Positions 1-6,478 of a stretch of 12,314 bases of DNA are shown one piece after another. The stretch spans positions 10,822-23,135 of the forward strand of contig DADO01000204.1 in the NCBI GenBank assembly GCA_002509325.1. Direction: 5' to 3'. The position numbers were made by a program, and so were the translations under genes. This DNA is from Methanosarcina sp. UBA402 (lineage in GTDB: Archaea > Halobacteriota > Methanosarcinia > Methanosarcinales > Methanosarcinaceae). Below the pieces are notes generated by a model. That model worked only from the letters and a program-made list of their open reading frames with translations, was not told where the DNA came from and made no database searches. Position 1 is the first letter of the stretch. Each line of letters begins with the position of its first letter.

Positions 1-67
1 CCAGATCTAATTTGATAACCTCCAGACATACTTTTAAAATTATAGGAAGCCTAATATCCGAGTAAAC

Positions 68-77
68 CTATATAATT
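68..77 (+). promoter_or_regulatory. TATA-like promoter element of the first gene
   Basis: The motif CTATATAATT is a plausible archaeal TATA box about 65 bases before the ATG at 137. A start site 22-27 bases downstream would fall near position 97, giving a leader of about 40 nt. There is no clear BRE, so the call rests on the TATA sequence and spacing alone. Confidence 0.45.
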
Positions 78-88
78 AATTAAATTCT

Positions 89-118
89 TAAAATCCGAGC
101 ATTTTTAAACGGATTTTA
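89..118. repeat. 9-bp perfect inverted repeat in the leader of the first gene
   Basis: TAAAATCCG (89-97) and CGGATTTTA (110-118) are perfect inverted copies separated by 12 bases, so the arm centres are 21 bp apart, or two helical turns. The pair sits at the predicted transcription start and just before the AAGGGG ribosome binding site (125-130). It could be an operator for a dimeric repressor or an RNA hairpin in the leader; the sequence does not decide between these. Confidence 0.5.
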
Positions 119-136
119 CTGAAAAGGGGTTTTAAT

Positions 137-889
137 ATGTTCTCACTGAACGAACAAAAGGCTATTGAACTTGGAGAATCTGGAGAGCGAGCAATAAGAG
201 AACAGAATGAATATGATGCGCTCCAATATATTGAATACCTCCGGGAATTCGGGGAAGAGCTGCTCGAGGCAAATTTAGAGACGGATTTAAAGAGAGTTGT
301 TATCTCTCTCCGGAATATTGGCAACAAAGCCATCCAGAAAAAGATCGAGAACGTTGCGTCTACGGTTCTTAATGACCTTAAATCTCTTTCTGAGGCTGCA
401 CTCTATAAGAATTTCTCAAACGCTATGTGGTCATTTTCAAAAGCTGCACAGGAAATCGGAAAAGGAGCAGTACAGTTTCAGTTGCTTGAACCTGCAAAAA
501 TTGCGCTAGAATATCTTCAAATGATTGGGCTGGGCGCAGTTGAAAAAAAAATGGAGGTTGTAACCCTGTGGACATGCCTAGCACTTGAGGAAATGGCCTA
601 TATTGCAAACCGGCAGCAGCTTGAAGACTTCAACAAGGAAGCAAAAGACGCTAGAGAAGAAATTATAGAATCCTCGGAAGCCTCAGGTCTTGTTACAAGG
701 GAACAGATTGAAAAATACCCCCAGCTTATTGCCCAGACTGTAAGTCAATATTCAGAGCTTCAGAATCTTCAGCCTGCAGGCTATGCGGCCAGGCCCAACG
801 AGGAATTCACAGAAGAGGAGTTATTTGAGGAAGAAGGAGAAAGTGAGGAACAGGAGCCTGAAACTAAGACTTCCGAAATAGAAAAATAA
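137..889 (+). CDS. Conserved-type hypothetical protein, helical repeat with acidic tail
   Basis: I do not recognise this 250-residue protein. The ATG at 137 follows an AAGGGG ribosome binding site and a TATA element. There is no signal peptide or membrane segment, so it is probably cytoplasmic. Residues 1-175 look almost entirely alpha-helical. A degenerate motif with Ile-Gly or Phe-Gly followed by a small residue recurs at about residues 38, 61, 107 and 130 (for example LRNIGNKAI, AQEIGKGAV, LQMIGLGAV), suggesting a TPR- or HEAT-like helical solenoid. Residues 222-250 form a Glu-rich, probably disordered tail. It is transcribed toward the trp operon and shares no operon with it, so context gives no function. 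A scaffold or protein-binding role is only a guess from the architecture. Confidence 0.85.
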   Translation: MFSLNEQKAIELGESGERAIREQNEYDALQYIEYLREFGEELLEANLETDLKRVVISLRNIGNKAIQKKIENVASTVLNDLKSLSEAALYKNFSNAMWSFSKAAQEIGKGAVQFQLLEPAKIALEYLQMIGLGAVEKKMEVVTLWTCLALEEMAYIANRQQLEDFNKEAKDAREEIIESSEASGLVTREQIEKYPQLIAQTVSQYSELQNLQPAGYAARPNEEFTEEELFEEEGESEEQEPETKTSEIEK

Positions 890-904
890 GTCTGGCAAAC
901 AGGA

Positions 905-927
905 AAAAATCTGGCTATTTTCCAGCT
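905..927 (-). terminator. Possible terminator of the trp operon
   Basis: Read on the minus strand, CTGG, a 7-base loop and CCAG are followed by a run of six T. This lies about 90 bases beyond the trpG stop and just before the convergent gene ending at 889. The stem is only 4 bp, so the T-run, which alone can terminate archaeal transcription, is the better evidence. Confidence 0.4.
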
Positions 928-941
928 ATTTTCTAGCTTTT
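911..941. repeat. 11-bp tandem repeat, about 3 copies
   Basis: CTGGCTATTTT (911-921), CCAGCTATTTT (922-932) and CTAGCTTTT (933-941) are adjacent near-copies. They directly precede the 21-bp array, so nearly the whole 124-bp gap between the first gene and trpG is repeat DNA. Confidence 0.7.
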
Positions 942-944
942 CCC

Positions 945-1028
945 GGCGGTTTACACAGCCTTTCTGGCGGTTTACACAGCCATTCTAGCGGTTTACACAG
1001 CCTTTCTGGCGGTTTATACGGCCGTCTG
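945..1028. repeat. 21-bp tandem repeat, 4 copies, running into the trpG 3' end
   Basis: Units start at 945, 966, 987 and 1008. Each carries the core GCGGTTTACACAGCC; the first three differ at only one or two bases and the fourth is more diverged (GCGGTTTATACGGCC). The fourth unit overlaps the trpG stop codon and its last four to five codons, so the TrpG C-terminus (about RQTAV) is written in repeat sequence. No convincing hairpin forms within one unit. Confidence 0.9.
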
Positions 1029-1616
1029 TCTTTTTTTATAATTTTTCGAGATTTCCAGGAAATTTTCAATTATTTTCAGTCCATTGGGAGTAAGCACGGA
1101 TTCGGGATGGAACTGAAGGCCATAGATCGGGTACTGCACATGTTCCACAGCCATTATACTCCCGTCCTCCGCTCTGGCAGTAACCTTTATCTCGGGAGCA
1201 GGCTCTCCAATTTCAAGGGAATGATAACGTCCTGCTTCAAATGAGCCTTCGAAAGCTGAAAACAGTGCAGATTCCCCGTGCAGGATCTTTGAACTTTTCC
1301 CATGTACTGGCCCGACCTTGCTTCTTCGGATCGCCCCACCGAAAGCTACGTTGATTGCCTGGTGCCCAAGGCAGACTCCAAGAAGGGGGATTTCCCTGCC
1401 CAGTTCCTTGATTATTTCCAGACAATTTCCTATATCCCTGGGGTCAGAAGGGCTTCCTGGGCCTGGAGAAATAACCAGGGCATCAGGCTTTATCTCCCTG
1501 AGTTCTTCCAGGGAAACCGTATTGGGAAGTACCAGAGTATCTTTTTCGAAATAAGAGATATAGTCTACCAGATTCCAGACAAAGGAATCCTTATTGTTTA
1601 TGAAAACGATTTTCAC
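1014..1616 (-). CDS. trpG: Anthranilate synthase component II (glutamine amidotransferase)
   Basis: TrpG is the small subunit of anthranilate synthase. It hydrolyses glutamine and channels ammonia to TrpE, which aminates chorismate to anthranilate. The 200-residue protein is a standalone class I amidotransferase of normal length. The oxyanion-region PGPGSP is at 51-56, the nucleophile is Cys82 in LLGVCLGHQ, and the His170/Glu172 pair of the triad is in QFHPES. The start is GTG at 1616, 7 bases after AAGGGGGTG on the minus strand. It overlaps the TGA of the preceding small ORF by 4 bases (1613-1616), which suggests translational coupling. A p-aminobenzoate synthase subunit (PabA) has the same fold, but the trp operon makes TrpG much the better call. 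Its last codons lie in a 21-bp tandem repeat. Confidence 0.97.
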   Translation of the reverse strand: MKIVFINNKDSFVWNLVDYISYFEKDTLVLPNTVSLEELREIKPDALVISPGPGSPSDPRDIGNCLEIIKELGREIPLLGVCLGHQAINVAFGGAIRRSKVGPVHGKSSKILHGESALFSAFEGSFEAGRYHSLEIGEPAPEIKVTARAEDGSIMAVEHVQYPIYGLQFHPESVLTPNGLKIIENFLEISKNYKKRQTAV

Positions 1617-1822
1617 CTGAACGCACCCCCTTGGCTTATTATTTCCAGTACATTTTCTCCTTTACTTTCTCCTTTACCTTCTCCTTTACTTTCTCCTTTA
1701 CCTTCTCTTTTACCTTCTCCTTTACTTTCTCCTTTACCTTCTCCTTTAAGCTCTCTTTTTCTAAAAATCAGGTTTCCTGAATTTCCTTCCTGTAAAAAGC
1801 CCCTGGTTAAACTTCTTTTCAT
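1613..1822 (-). CDS. Small Lys-Gly-Glu repeat ORF between trpE and trpG
   Basis: I do not recognise this 69-codon ORF, which lies in the gap between trpE and trpG. It begins at ATG 1822 after a strong GGGGTGAGG ribosome binding site, and its TGA overlaps the trpG GTG by 4 bases. Both features argue that it is translated. Residues 1-25 are basic and mixed, residues 26-57 are eight tetrapeptides of the form K-G/R-E-G/S/N, and residues 58-69 end in a short hydrophobic tail. The repeat part is low-complexity and probably disordered. It may simply be a read-through frame that delivers ribosomes to trpG, or a by-product of repeat growth. There is no membrane segment or known domain. Conservation of the frame in related species would decide whether it is a gene. 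Confidence 0.5.
   Translation of the reverse strand: MKRSLTRGFLQEGNSGNLIFRKRELKGEGKGESKGEGKREGKGESKGEGKGESKGENVLEIISQGGAFR
1652..1747. repeat. 12-bp tandem repeat, 8 copies, between trpE and trpG
   Basis: On the minus (sense) strand the unit is close to AAAGGAGAAGGT or AAAGGAGAAAGT, repeated eight times without a frame break. The sense strand is all purine apart from one T per unit. Nearly every unit carries AAAGGAG, which resembles a Shine-Dalgarno sequence, so the mRNA holds a cluster of possible weak ribosome binding sites ahead of trpG. Confidence 0.9.
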
Positions 1823-1852
1823 AACCTCACCCCAGAATTAATTTATAAATTT

Positions 1853-3796
1853 TTAACATCCACCACCAATCGCTGCAAGCATTGCAGCCATCTTGCGCTC
1901 GGTTTCCTGGAATTCATAACCCGGATCGGAATCGGCTACAATTCCTGCCCCAGCCTGCACCGAGGCTTTTTTGCCCTGTAAAAGCACAGTCCGGATCACG
2001 ATCGCAAAATCGGCGTCCCCGTTCCAGCTGTAATATCCAACCCCCCCGCCGTAAATCCCTCTAGGGGAAGCTTCAAGCTCGGAAATTATCTCCATGGCAC
2101 GGATTTTTGGGGCTCCAGAGAGCGTTCCTGCCGGAAATATTGCCCTGAAAGCATCGAACTGGTCACATTCCGGTCTCAGGGTTCCCAAAACCGTACTTTC
2201 TATATGCTGGACATGGGAATATTTCAGGACTTTCATGAATTCGGAAACCTTTACCGAGCCGCTTTCCGTAACCATCCTTACATCGTTTCTCCCAAGGTCA
2301 ACAAGCATTACATGTTCAGCCCTTTCTTTTTCATCGTGAAGCATGTGTAAGGCAAAGGCTTCGTCTTCAGCTTCGGATTTTCCACGGGGGCAGGTGCCTG
2401 CAATCGGGTTTATGATTACAGTCCTTTTGTGGACAGTTAGCAGGGTTTCAGGACTTGCCCCGACAATAGCCAGATCTCCAAATTCAAAAATGTACATGTA
2501 AGGGCTTGGATTGATTGCCCGAAGCTGCATATAGAGTTCGAAAGGCGACTGCTCAAGCCTGAACTCGCATTTCCTGGAAAGGACAGCCTGGAAGATATCT
2601 CCTGCAAAAATGTGCTCTTTTGCGTGGATTACCGATTCCTCGAACTTCTGTTTCTCGGTACTGCAGTTCGAACCAGACGAGCCAGAGAAGACTGATACGC
2701 CTGATAATATTGTTTCGATTGGACCGCCAGAAAGGGCAACCTCCTTCAGTATGGAGCAGAGCTTCTCGGCTTCCAGAAGAGCTTTTTCATATATTTCTCC
2801 GGCATCTAAACCCGGATTTAAAAAGGGAGTGAACACGATATATATTTCTTCAGTCAGATGGTCAAAAACAAAAGTTTTCGAAACCAACAAGTACTGGAGT
2901 TCAGGAATCTCGGACTTGAAACCCTTTTCGACCCCAAGCCAGCTATCGTAGATAGCGTCATAAGCCGTATAGCCTATGGCCCCGCCCAGGAAAGTTTGCC
3001 TGTCAAAGCGCTGTGTATTCAGGATCTCCGCCCCGTTTGCAGGAGGAAAAGCCAGGCGAAGGGCATCGAAAGCATCTTTTCCTCGAGGAATTGGAGCCGT
3101 GAACTTTATATTTTTCAATTTTTTGTCTTCTCTTTTCAGTTCCTCTCTTTTCAGTTCCTCTCTTTTCAGTTCTTCTCTTTTCAGTCCCTCTTTTTTCAGT
3201 TCCTCTCTTTTCAGTTCCTCTCTTTTCAGTCCCTCCCTTTTCAGTTCCTCTCTTTTCAGTCCTTCTTTTTTCAGATCCTCTCTTTTCAGTTCCTCTCTTT
3301 TTAAATCTTCTCTTTTCAGATCCTCTCTTTTTAAATCTTCTCTTTTCAGATCTTCTCTTTTTAGATCTTCTCTCTCCGGATTTTCTTTTTCCAGATTTTC
3401 TTTCTCCAGATTTTCTTTCTTCAGGTTCTCTTTCTCCGGATTCTCCTGCACCACGGTTTCAGGCCCGCAGGCCTCCTCGATTTTCGACCGGACTTCTTCA
3501 AAAAAAGGTGAAGCATTTGGATTCAGGAGCTCAAGGGAAATTTTCCTGTCCCTTATTTCAATTACAGCATCAGGGTCACTTCCAACAAAGGAGTACCTTG
3601 CGCGGCTTGCCTGCTTTTCCACCGACTCCAGCAGGTACGAATAGCCTGAAGTTCCTGAGGCCCGAAGGGTGCGGTAAAGTTCAAGGGGAGAACAGGTGAT
3701 AGTATCGATTCTTGCAAGAAGCTGGATAAAGCCTGGCTGGCATATTCCTGAAGCAAGCTCTTTGAATTCTTCCTTTCCAAGGTCAAAGGAAAGCAC
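1853..3796 (-). CDS. trpE: Anthranilate synthase component I with a pentapeptide-repeat insert
   Basis: TrpE converts chorismate and ammonia (from TrpG) to anthranilate, the first and usually feedback-controlled step. Residues are numbered from the GTG at 3802. The tryptophan-binding motifs LLES (57-60) and NPSPYMYI (431-438) are present, implying feedback inhibition. The chorismate-binding core includes GASPETLL (448-455), INPIAGTCPRGKS (464-476), DLGRNDV (502-508) and GTLSGAPK (559-566). I favour GTG 3796, six bases later: GTGAGGTG ends 5 bases before it, whereas it abuts or overlaps the 3802 codon. Either start overlaps trpF (14 or 20 bp). Residues 120-224 are 21 five-residue repeats such as EDLKR and EELKR, absent from ordinary TrpE. 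They explain the roughly 649-residue length. The insert lies between the N-terminal strands and the FLGGAIGY region, so it is probably a surface loop that leaves the active site intact. Confidence 0.97.
   Translation of the reverse strand: MLSFDLGKEEFKELASGICQPGFIQLLARIDTITCSPLELYRTLRASGTSGYSYLLESVEKQASRARYSFVGSDPDAVIEIRDRKISLELLNPNASPFFEEVRSKIEEACGPETVVQENPEKENLKKENLEKENLEKENPEREDLKREDLKREDLKREDLKREDLKREELKREDLKKEGLKREELKREGLKREELKREELKKEGLKREELKREELKREELKREDKKLKNIKFTAPIPRGKDAFDALRLAFPPANGAEILNTQRFDRQTFLGGAIGYTAYDAIYDSWLGVEKGFKSEIPELQYLLVSKTFVFDHLTEEIYIVFTPFLNPGLDAGEIYEKALLEAEKLCSILKEVALSGGPIETILSGVSVFSGSSGSNCSTEKQKFEESVIHAKEHIFAGDIFQAVLSRKCEFRLEQSPFELYMQLRAINPSPYMYIFEFGDLAIVGASPETLLTVHKRTVIINPIAGTCPRGKSEAEDEAFALHMLHDEKERAEHVMLVDLGRNDVRMVTESGSVKVSEFMKVLKYSHVQHIESTVLGTLRPECDQFDAFRAIFPAGTLSGAPKIRAMEIISELEASPRGIYGGGVGYYSWNGDADFAIVIRTVLLQGKKASVQAGAGIVADSDPGYEFQETERKMAAMLAAIGGGC
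3131..3445. repeat. 15-bp tandem repeat inside trpE, 21 copies
   Basis: Twenty-one units of 15 bp encode five-residue repeats in trpE. The first five (from 3445 downward) are of the ENLEK/ENPEK type. They are followed by EDLKR units, then by mixed EELKR/EGLKR units nearest position 3131. Runs of identical neighbouring variants suggest growth by slippage or unequal exchange. The sense strand is very purine-rich. The 15-bp unit keeps the frame whatever the copy number. Confidence 0.95.
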
Positions 3797-4493
3797 TGGC
3801 ACACCTCACTTCTTCAATAAAATTTCTGATTTTCATGGCATCTTTTTTTCCGGAGGTCTCAACCCCGGACGCGGTGTCCACAGCATAAGGAGAAACCGCC
3901 TTGATCGCTTCCCGCACGTTTTCGGGCTTTAGCCCGCCTGCAAGGATCAGAGGAAGCCGTGTTTCCTCTGAGATCCACCGGCTCAGAGTCCAGTCATGCA
4001 CACAGCCTGTGCCACCAGGCTTTTCTGGTCTGGCAGTATCGAGCAGGATTGAGTCTACAACGTCGGCATCTTCAAGGAGCCTGACCTTTTCGAGCAGGTT
4101 TGAGACAGGAGCTTCATTTCCGGTTTTTTTGCCTGAAGTTTCCCCTTTTACAGGCACGGATAGGGTTTTTATGATAGGAATATCCGTATTTTCCTTAATT
4201 ACTTCAAGTTCGAGAAGAGGCAGCCTGGAATGGATTTGCACGATATCGGGCTTTATCTTTTCAATCATTTCCACGGCGGTATCTGAGTTATCAGGCATAA
4301 TAACCAGCACTGAACTCAGGCTTTTAGGGACTTTAGAGACAAGATAAGCAGCAGTGCCGGAATCAAGCTTTCTTGGGCTCTCGACAGGGACTTCTGTAAT
4401 AAAGCCAACTGCATCGGCTCCGTAAAGGGCTGCGAGTTCAATTTCTTCAGGGCTGCGGATTCCGCAGATTTTCGTTCTTACTTTTAATTTCAA
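3783..4493 (-). CDS. trpF: Phosphoribosylanthranilate isomerase
   Basis: TrpF carries out the Amadori rearrangement of phosphoribosyl-anthranilate to CdRP, the substrate of TrpC. The 236-residue (beta/alpha)8 protein has the catalytic Cys10 in TKICGI, the general-acid Asp in ILLDTA, and the phosphate-binding segments LILAGGLKPENV and DTASGVETSGKKD. A short extra loop around GETSGKKTGNEAP makes it slightly longer than the typical 200-220 residues. The start is TTG at 4493, about 5 bases after GGGGGAG. It overlaps the trpD TGA as TTGA, which indicates translational coupling. The 3' end overlaps the start of trpE. No other ATG or GTG start preserves the N-terminal KICGI strand. Confidence 0.96.
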   Translation of the reverse strand: MKLKVRTKICGIRSPEEIELAALYGADAVGFITEVPVESPRKLDSGTAAYLVSKVPKSLSSVLVIMPDNSDTAVEMIEKIKPDIVQIHSRLPLLELEVIKENTDIPIIKTLSVPVKGETSGKKTGNEAPVSNLLEKVRLLEDADVVDSILLDTARPEKPGGTGCVHDWTLSRWISEETRLPLILAGGLKPENVREAIKAVSPYAVDTASGVETSGKKDAMKIRNFIEEVRCASAFL

Positions 4494-5590
4494 GCCCTCT
4501 CCCCCGAAGCCGGGCTTAATATGGAAGTTCTGGAGGACACCAGAATGCCTTTTCCCGGAAGTGCATTCTTACTGTTGTGTCCGTAAAACCCTGAAGCAAA
4601 AGTCCTGAACTGGTTAAATTTAACCATGACTTTTCCACTGTCAATGGCATCCTCGGCAATAGGAATTGCTTGCCTGATAGAGCTTACTATCCCGCTCACG
4701 TAGAGAGCAGCTGCTGCATTTATAACTACAAGGTCCCTTTTCGGGCCTTTCTGGCCCTTGAAAATCTGCAGCAAGTCCCTGGCGTTTTCGTTCGGAGAAC
4801 CGCCTACAATCTCTTCCAGGTTTGCCCTGAGCATACCAAGGGATTCAGGGGTCAGGGTGTAGATTGAAACCCTGCCGTCTTTGAGTTCAGCAACATATGT
4901 CTCGCCTGTATTCGAAATTTCATCCATCCCATCCCCATGCACAACAAGGGCATGTTCGGTTCCAAGTTCAGCAAGGGCAAAAGCTATTGGCTCGCAAAGT
5001 TTTTTATCGAAAACTCCTATGACCTGCCCTTTCGCACCTGCAGGATTGGTCAGGGGCCCCAGAATATTGAAAACCGTGCGGACTCCGAGTTTTTTCCTGA
5101 CCCCTGCAACCCTCTTCATAGCAGGGTGGAAGACCGGAGCAAACATGAACCCTATTCCTATCTCTTCTATTGTTCGCCTGACAGGTTCGGGCTCCAGGTC
5201 GATTTTTATTCCCAGGGCTTCAAGCACATCCGAGCTTCCTGACATTGAGGTAGCAGCCCGGTTTCCGTGCTTGGCTACAGGGACGCCTGCGGCTGCAGTA
5301 ACGATTGCTGCTGCTGTCGAGACATTGATGGTATTAAGGCCGTCCCCTCCTGTCCCGCAGGTGTCCACAAGCCTGAAGGGTGTCTTGGGCTGGATAGTGT
5401 TTGCGGCTTTTTTCATCCCCCTTACAAAGCCTGCAATTTCTTCGGGCTTTTCACCTTTTGCCCTCAGGGCAAGCAGAAATGCCCCGATCTCCTCATCGTG
5501 TGCTGTGCTCAGGATTTTGCCTATTGCAGCTTCAGCCTCTTCGGAACTAAGATCACGGCCTTCTTCCAGCTTTTTAATGTATCTCTGCAT
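4490..5590 (-). CDS. trpD: Anthranilate phosphoribosyltransferase
   Basis: TrpD joins anthranilate to PRPP to give N-(5-phosphoribosyl)anthranilate and pyrophosphate. The 366-residue protein has the family signature DTCGTGGDG (about 75-83) for PRPP binding, then KHGNRAATSMSGSSDVLEALG and GPLTNPA. The N-terminal helical domain (about 1-65) is typical. The C-terminus, after FNQFRTFASGF, runs roughly 30 residues longer than in most family members and looks unstructured. The ATG at 5590 follows AGGAGG with an 8-base spacer. The gene starts 95 bases after trpA and ends in a 4-bp overlap with trpF. This is a monofunctional TrpD, not fused to TrpG. Confidence 0.98.
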   Translation of the reverse strand: MQRYIKKLEEGRDLSSEEAEAAIGKILSTAHDEEIGAFLLALRAKGEKPEEIAGFVRGMKKAANTIQPKTPFRLVDTCGTGGDGLNTINVSTAAAIVTAAAGVPVAKHGNRAATSMSGSSDVLEALGIKIDLEPEPVRRTIEEIGIGFMFAPVFHPAMKRVAGVRKKLGVRTVFNILGPLTNPAGAKGQVIGVFDKKLCEPIAFALAELGTEHALVVHGDGMDEISNTGETYVAELKDGRVSIYTLTPESLGMLRANLEEIVGGSPNENARDLLQIFKGQKGPKRDLVVINAAAALYVSGIVSSIRQAIPIAEDAIDSGKVMVKFNQFRTFASGFYGHNSKNALPGKGILVSSRTSILSPASGERA

Positions 5591-5685
5591 TTTCCCTGCC
5601 TCCTTTTAATTCCTGTATTCTCCCTTTCCGATTCATCTCAAAATTTTCACTACTTTTGACGTTCTTAATTTTCCCGGATTTTTCC

Positions 5686-6477
5686 TTAACTTGCTCTTGT
5701 TATTCCGGACTTGAGTTCTCTTGCAAGAGCTTCCAGCCTTTCGCTTACCTCTTTTCCTTCTTCTATAATCCTGACAAAAGCCGAGCCGACTATGACAGCG
5801 TCCGCTCCTGCTTTCCTAACTTCTTCAGCCTGCTTTCCTGTGGATATCCCAAATCCCACGGCTTTCGGAAGCTCGGTTTCTATTCTGGAAAGCAGCTCTC
5901 TGGTTGAGGACGAGACATCTTCCCTGGCCCCAGTAACCCCGAGCCTTGAGACAAGGTAAAGGAAACCTGAACCCCTTTCCAGGATCTTCCGGATTCTTTC
6001 CTCAGTTGTTGTGGGTGCAACCAGAAAGATCAGGTCAACTCCGTGTTTATCGCAGCTATTCTTCAGGTCAGCTGCTTCTTCTACCGGAATATCGGGAACT
6101 ATTAATCCGCTTATTCCGGAGTCAGCAGCGTGTTCTACAAATTTTTCCACTCCATACCTGAATACAGGGTTGTAGTAGGTCATGCAAACAAGGGGAATCC
6201 GGACCTCAAGGGCTTTAACAAGCTCAAAATAACGCTGTGTATCCAATCCGGCTGCAAGTGCCCGCTGGCCTGCTACCTGGATGGTCGGACCGTCTGCTAC
6301 AGGGTCTGAAAAGGGAAAACCTAGTTCTATAATATCTGCGCCTCCGTCTACCAGAGCCTTTACAACCGCACAGGTCCCTTCTGTGGACGGATCTCCTGCC
6401 ATTATGTAGCAGATTAAGGCTCCTTCCTTTCTCTCCCTTAGTTCGGAGAATTTTTCGGAGATTTTCTGCCTTTCCAT
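5686..6477 (-). CDS. trpA: Tryptophan synthase alpha subunit
   Basis: TrpA cleaves indole-3-glycerol phosphate to glyceraldehyde 3-phosphate and indole, which passes through a tunnel to TrpB. The 263-residue (beta/alpha)8 protein is of normal length. Catalytic Glu51 and Asp62 lie in IIELGFPFSDPVADGP, matching Glu49 and Asp60 of the Salmonella enzyme. Loop 6 is recognisable as SRLGVTGAR, and the phosphate site as GFGISTGKQ and VIVGSAFV. The ATG at 6477 follows GGAGG with an 8-base spacer and comes one base after the trpB stop, so the two subunits should be co-translated at similar levels. Confidence 0.98.
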   Translation of the reverse strand: MERQKISEKFSELRERKEGALICYIMAGDPSTEGTCAVVKALVDGGADIIELGFPFSDPVADGPTIQVAGQRALAAGLDTQRYFELVKALEVRIPLVCMTYYNPVFRYGVEKFVEHAADSGISGLIVPDIPVEEAADLKNSCDKHGVDLIFLVAPTTTEERIRKILERGSGFLYLVSRLGVTGAREDVSSSTRELLSRIETELPKAVGFGISTGKQAEEVRKAGADAVIVGSAFVRIIEEGKEVSERLEALARELKSGITRAS

Positions 6478-6478
6478 T

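Noticed and set aside
1302..1841. 179-codon plus-strand ORF across trpG and the 12-bp array
   Set aside because: It is the shadow of trpG and the repeat. Its PLPSPLLS stretch is the antisense of the KGE units.
1838..1850. TATA-like internal promoter between trpE and trpG
   Set aside because: The TTTATAAA string is present, but a start from it would fall at or past the small ORF ATG, and such strings are common in AT-rich gaps.
2976..3644. Ser/Phe/Leu-rich plus-strand ORFs opposite the trpE repeat
   Set aside because: They are the antisense reading of the 15-bp array, which lacks stops by its composition. No promoter or binding site is present, and trpE is clearly the real gene.
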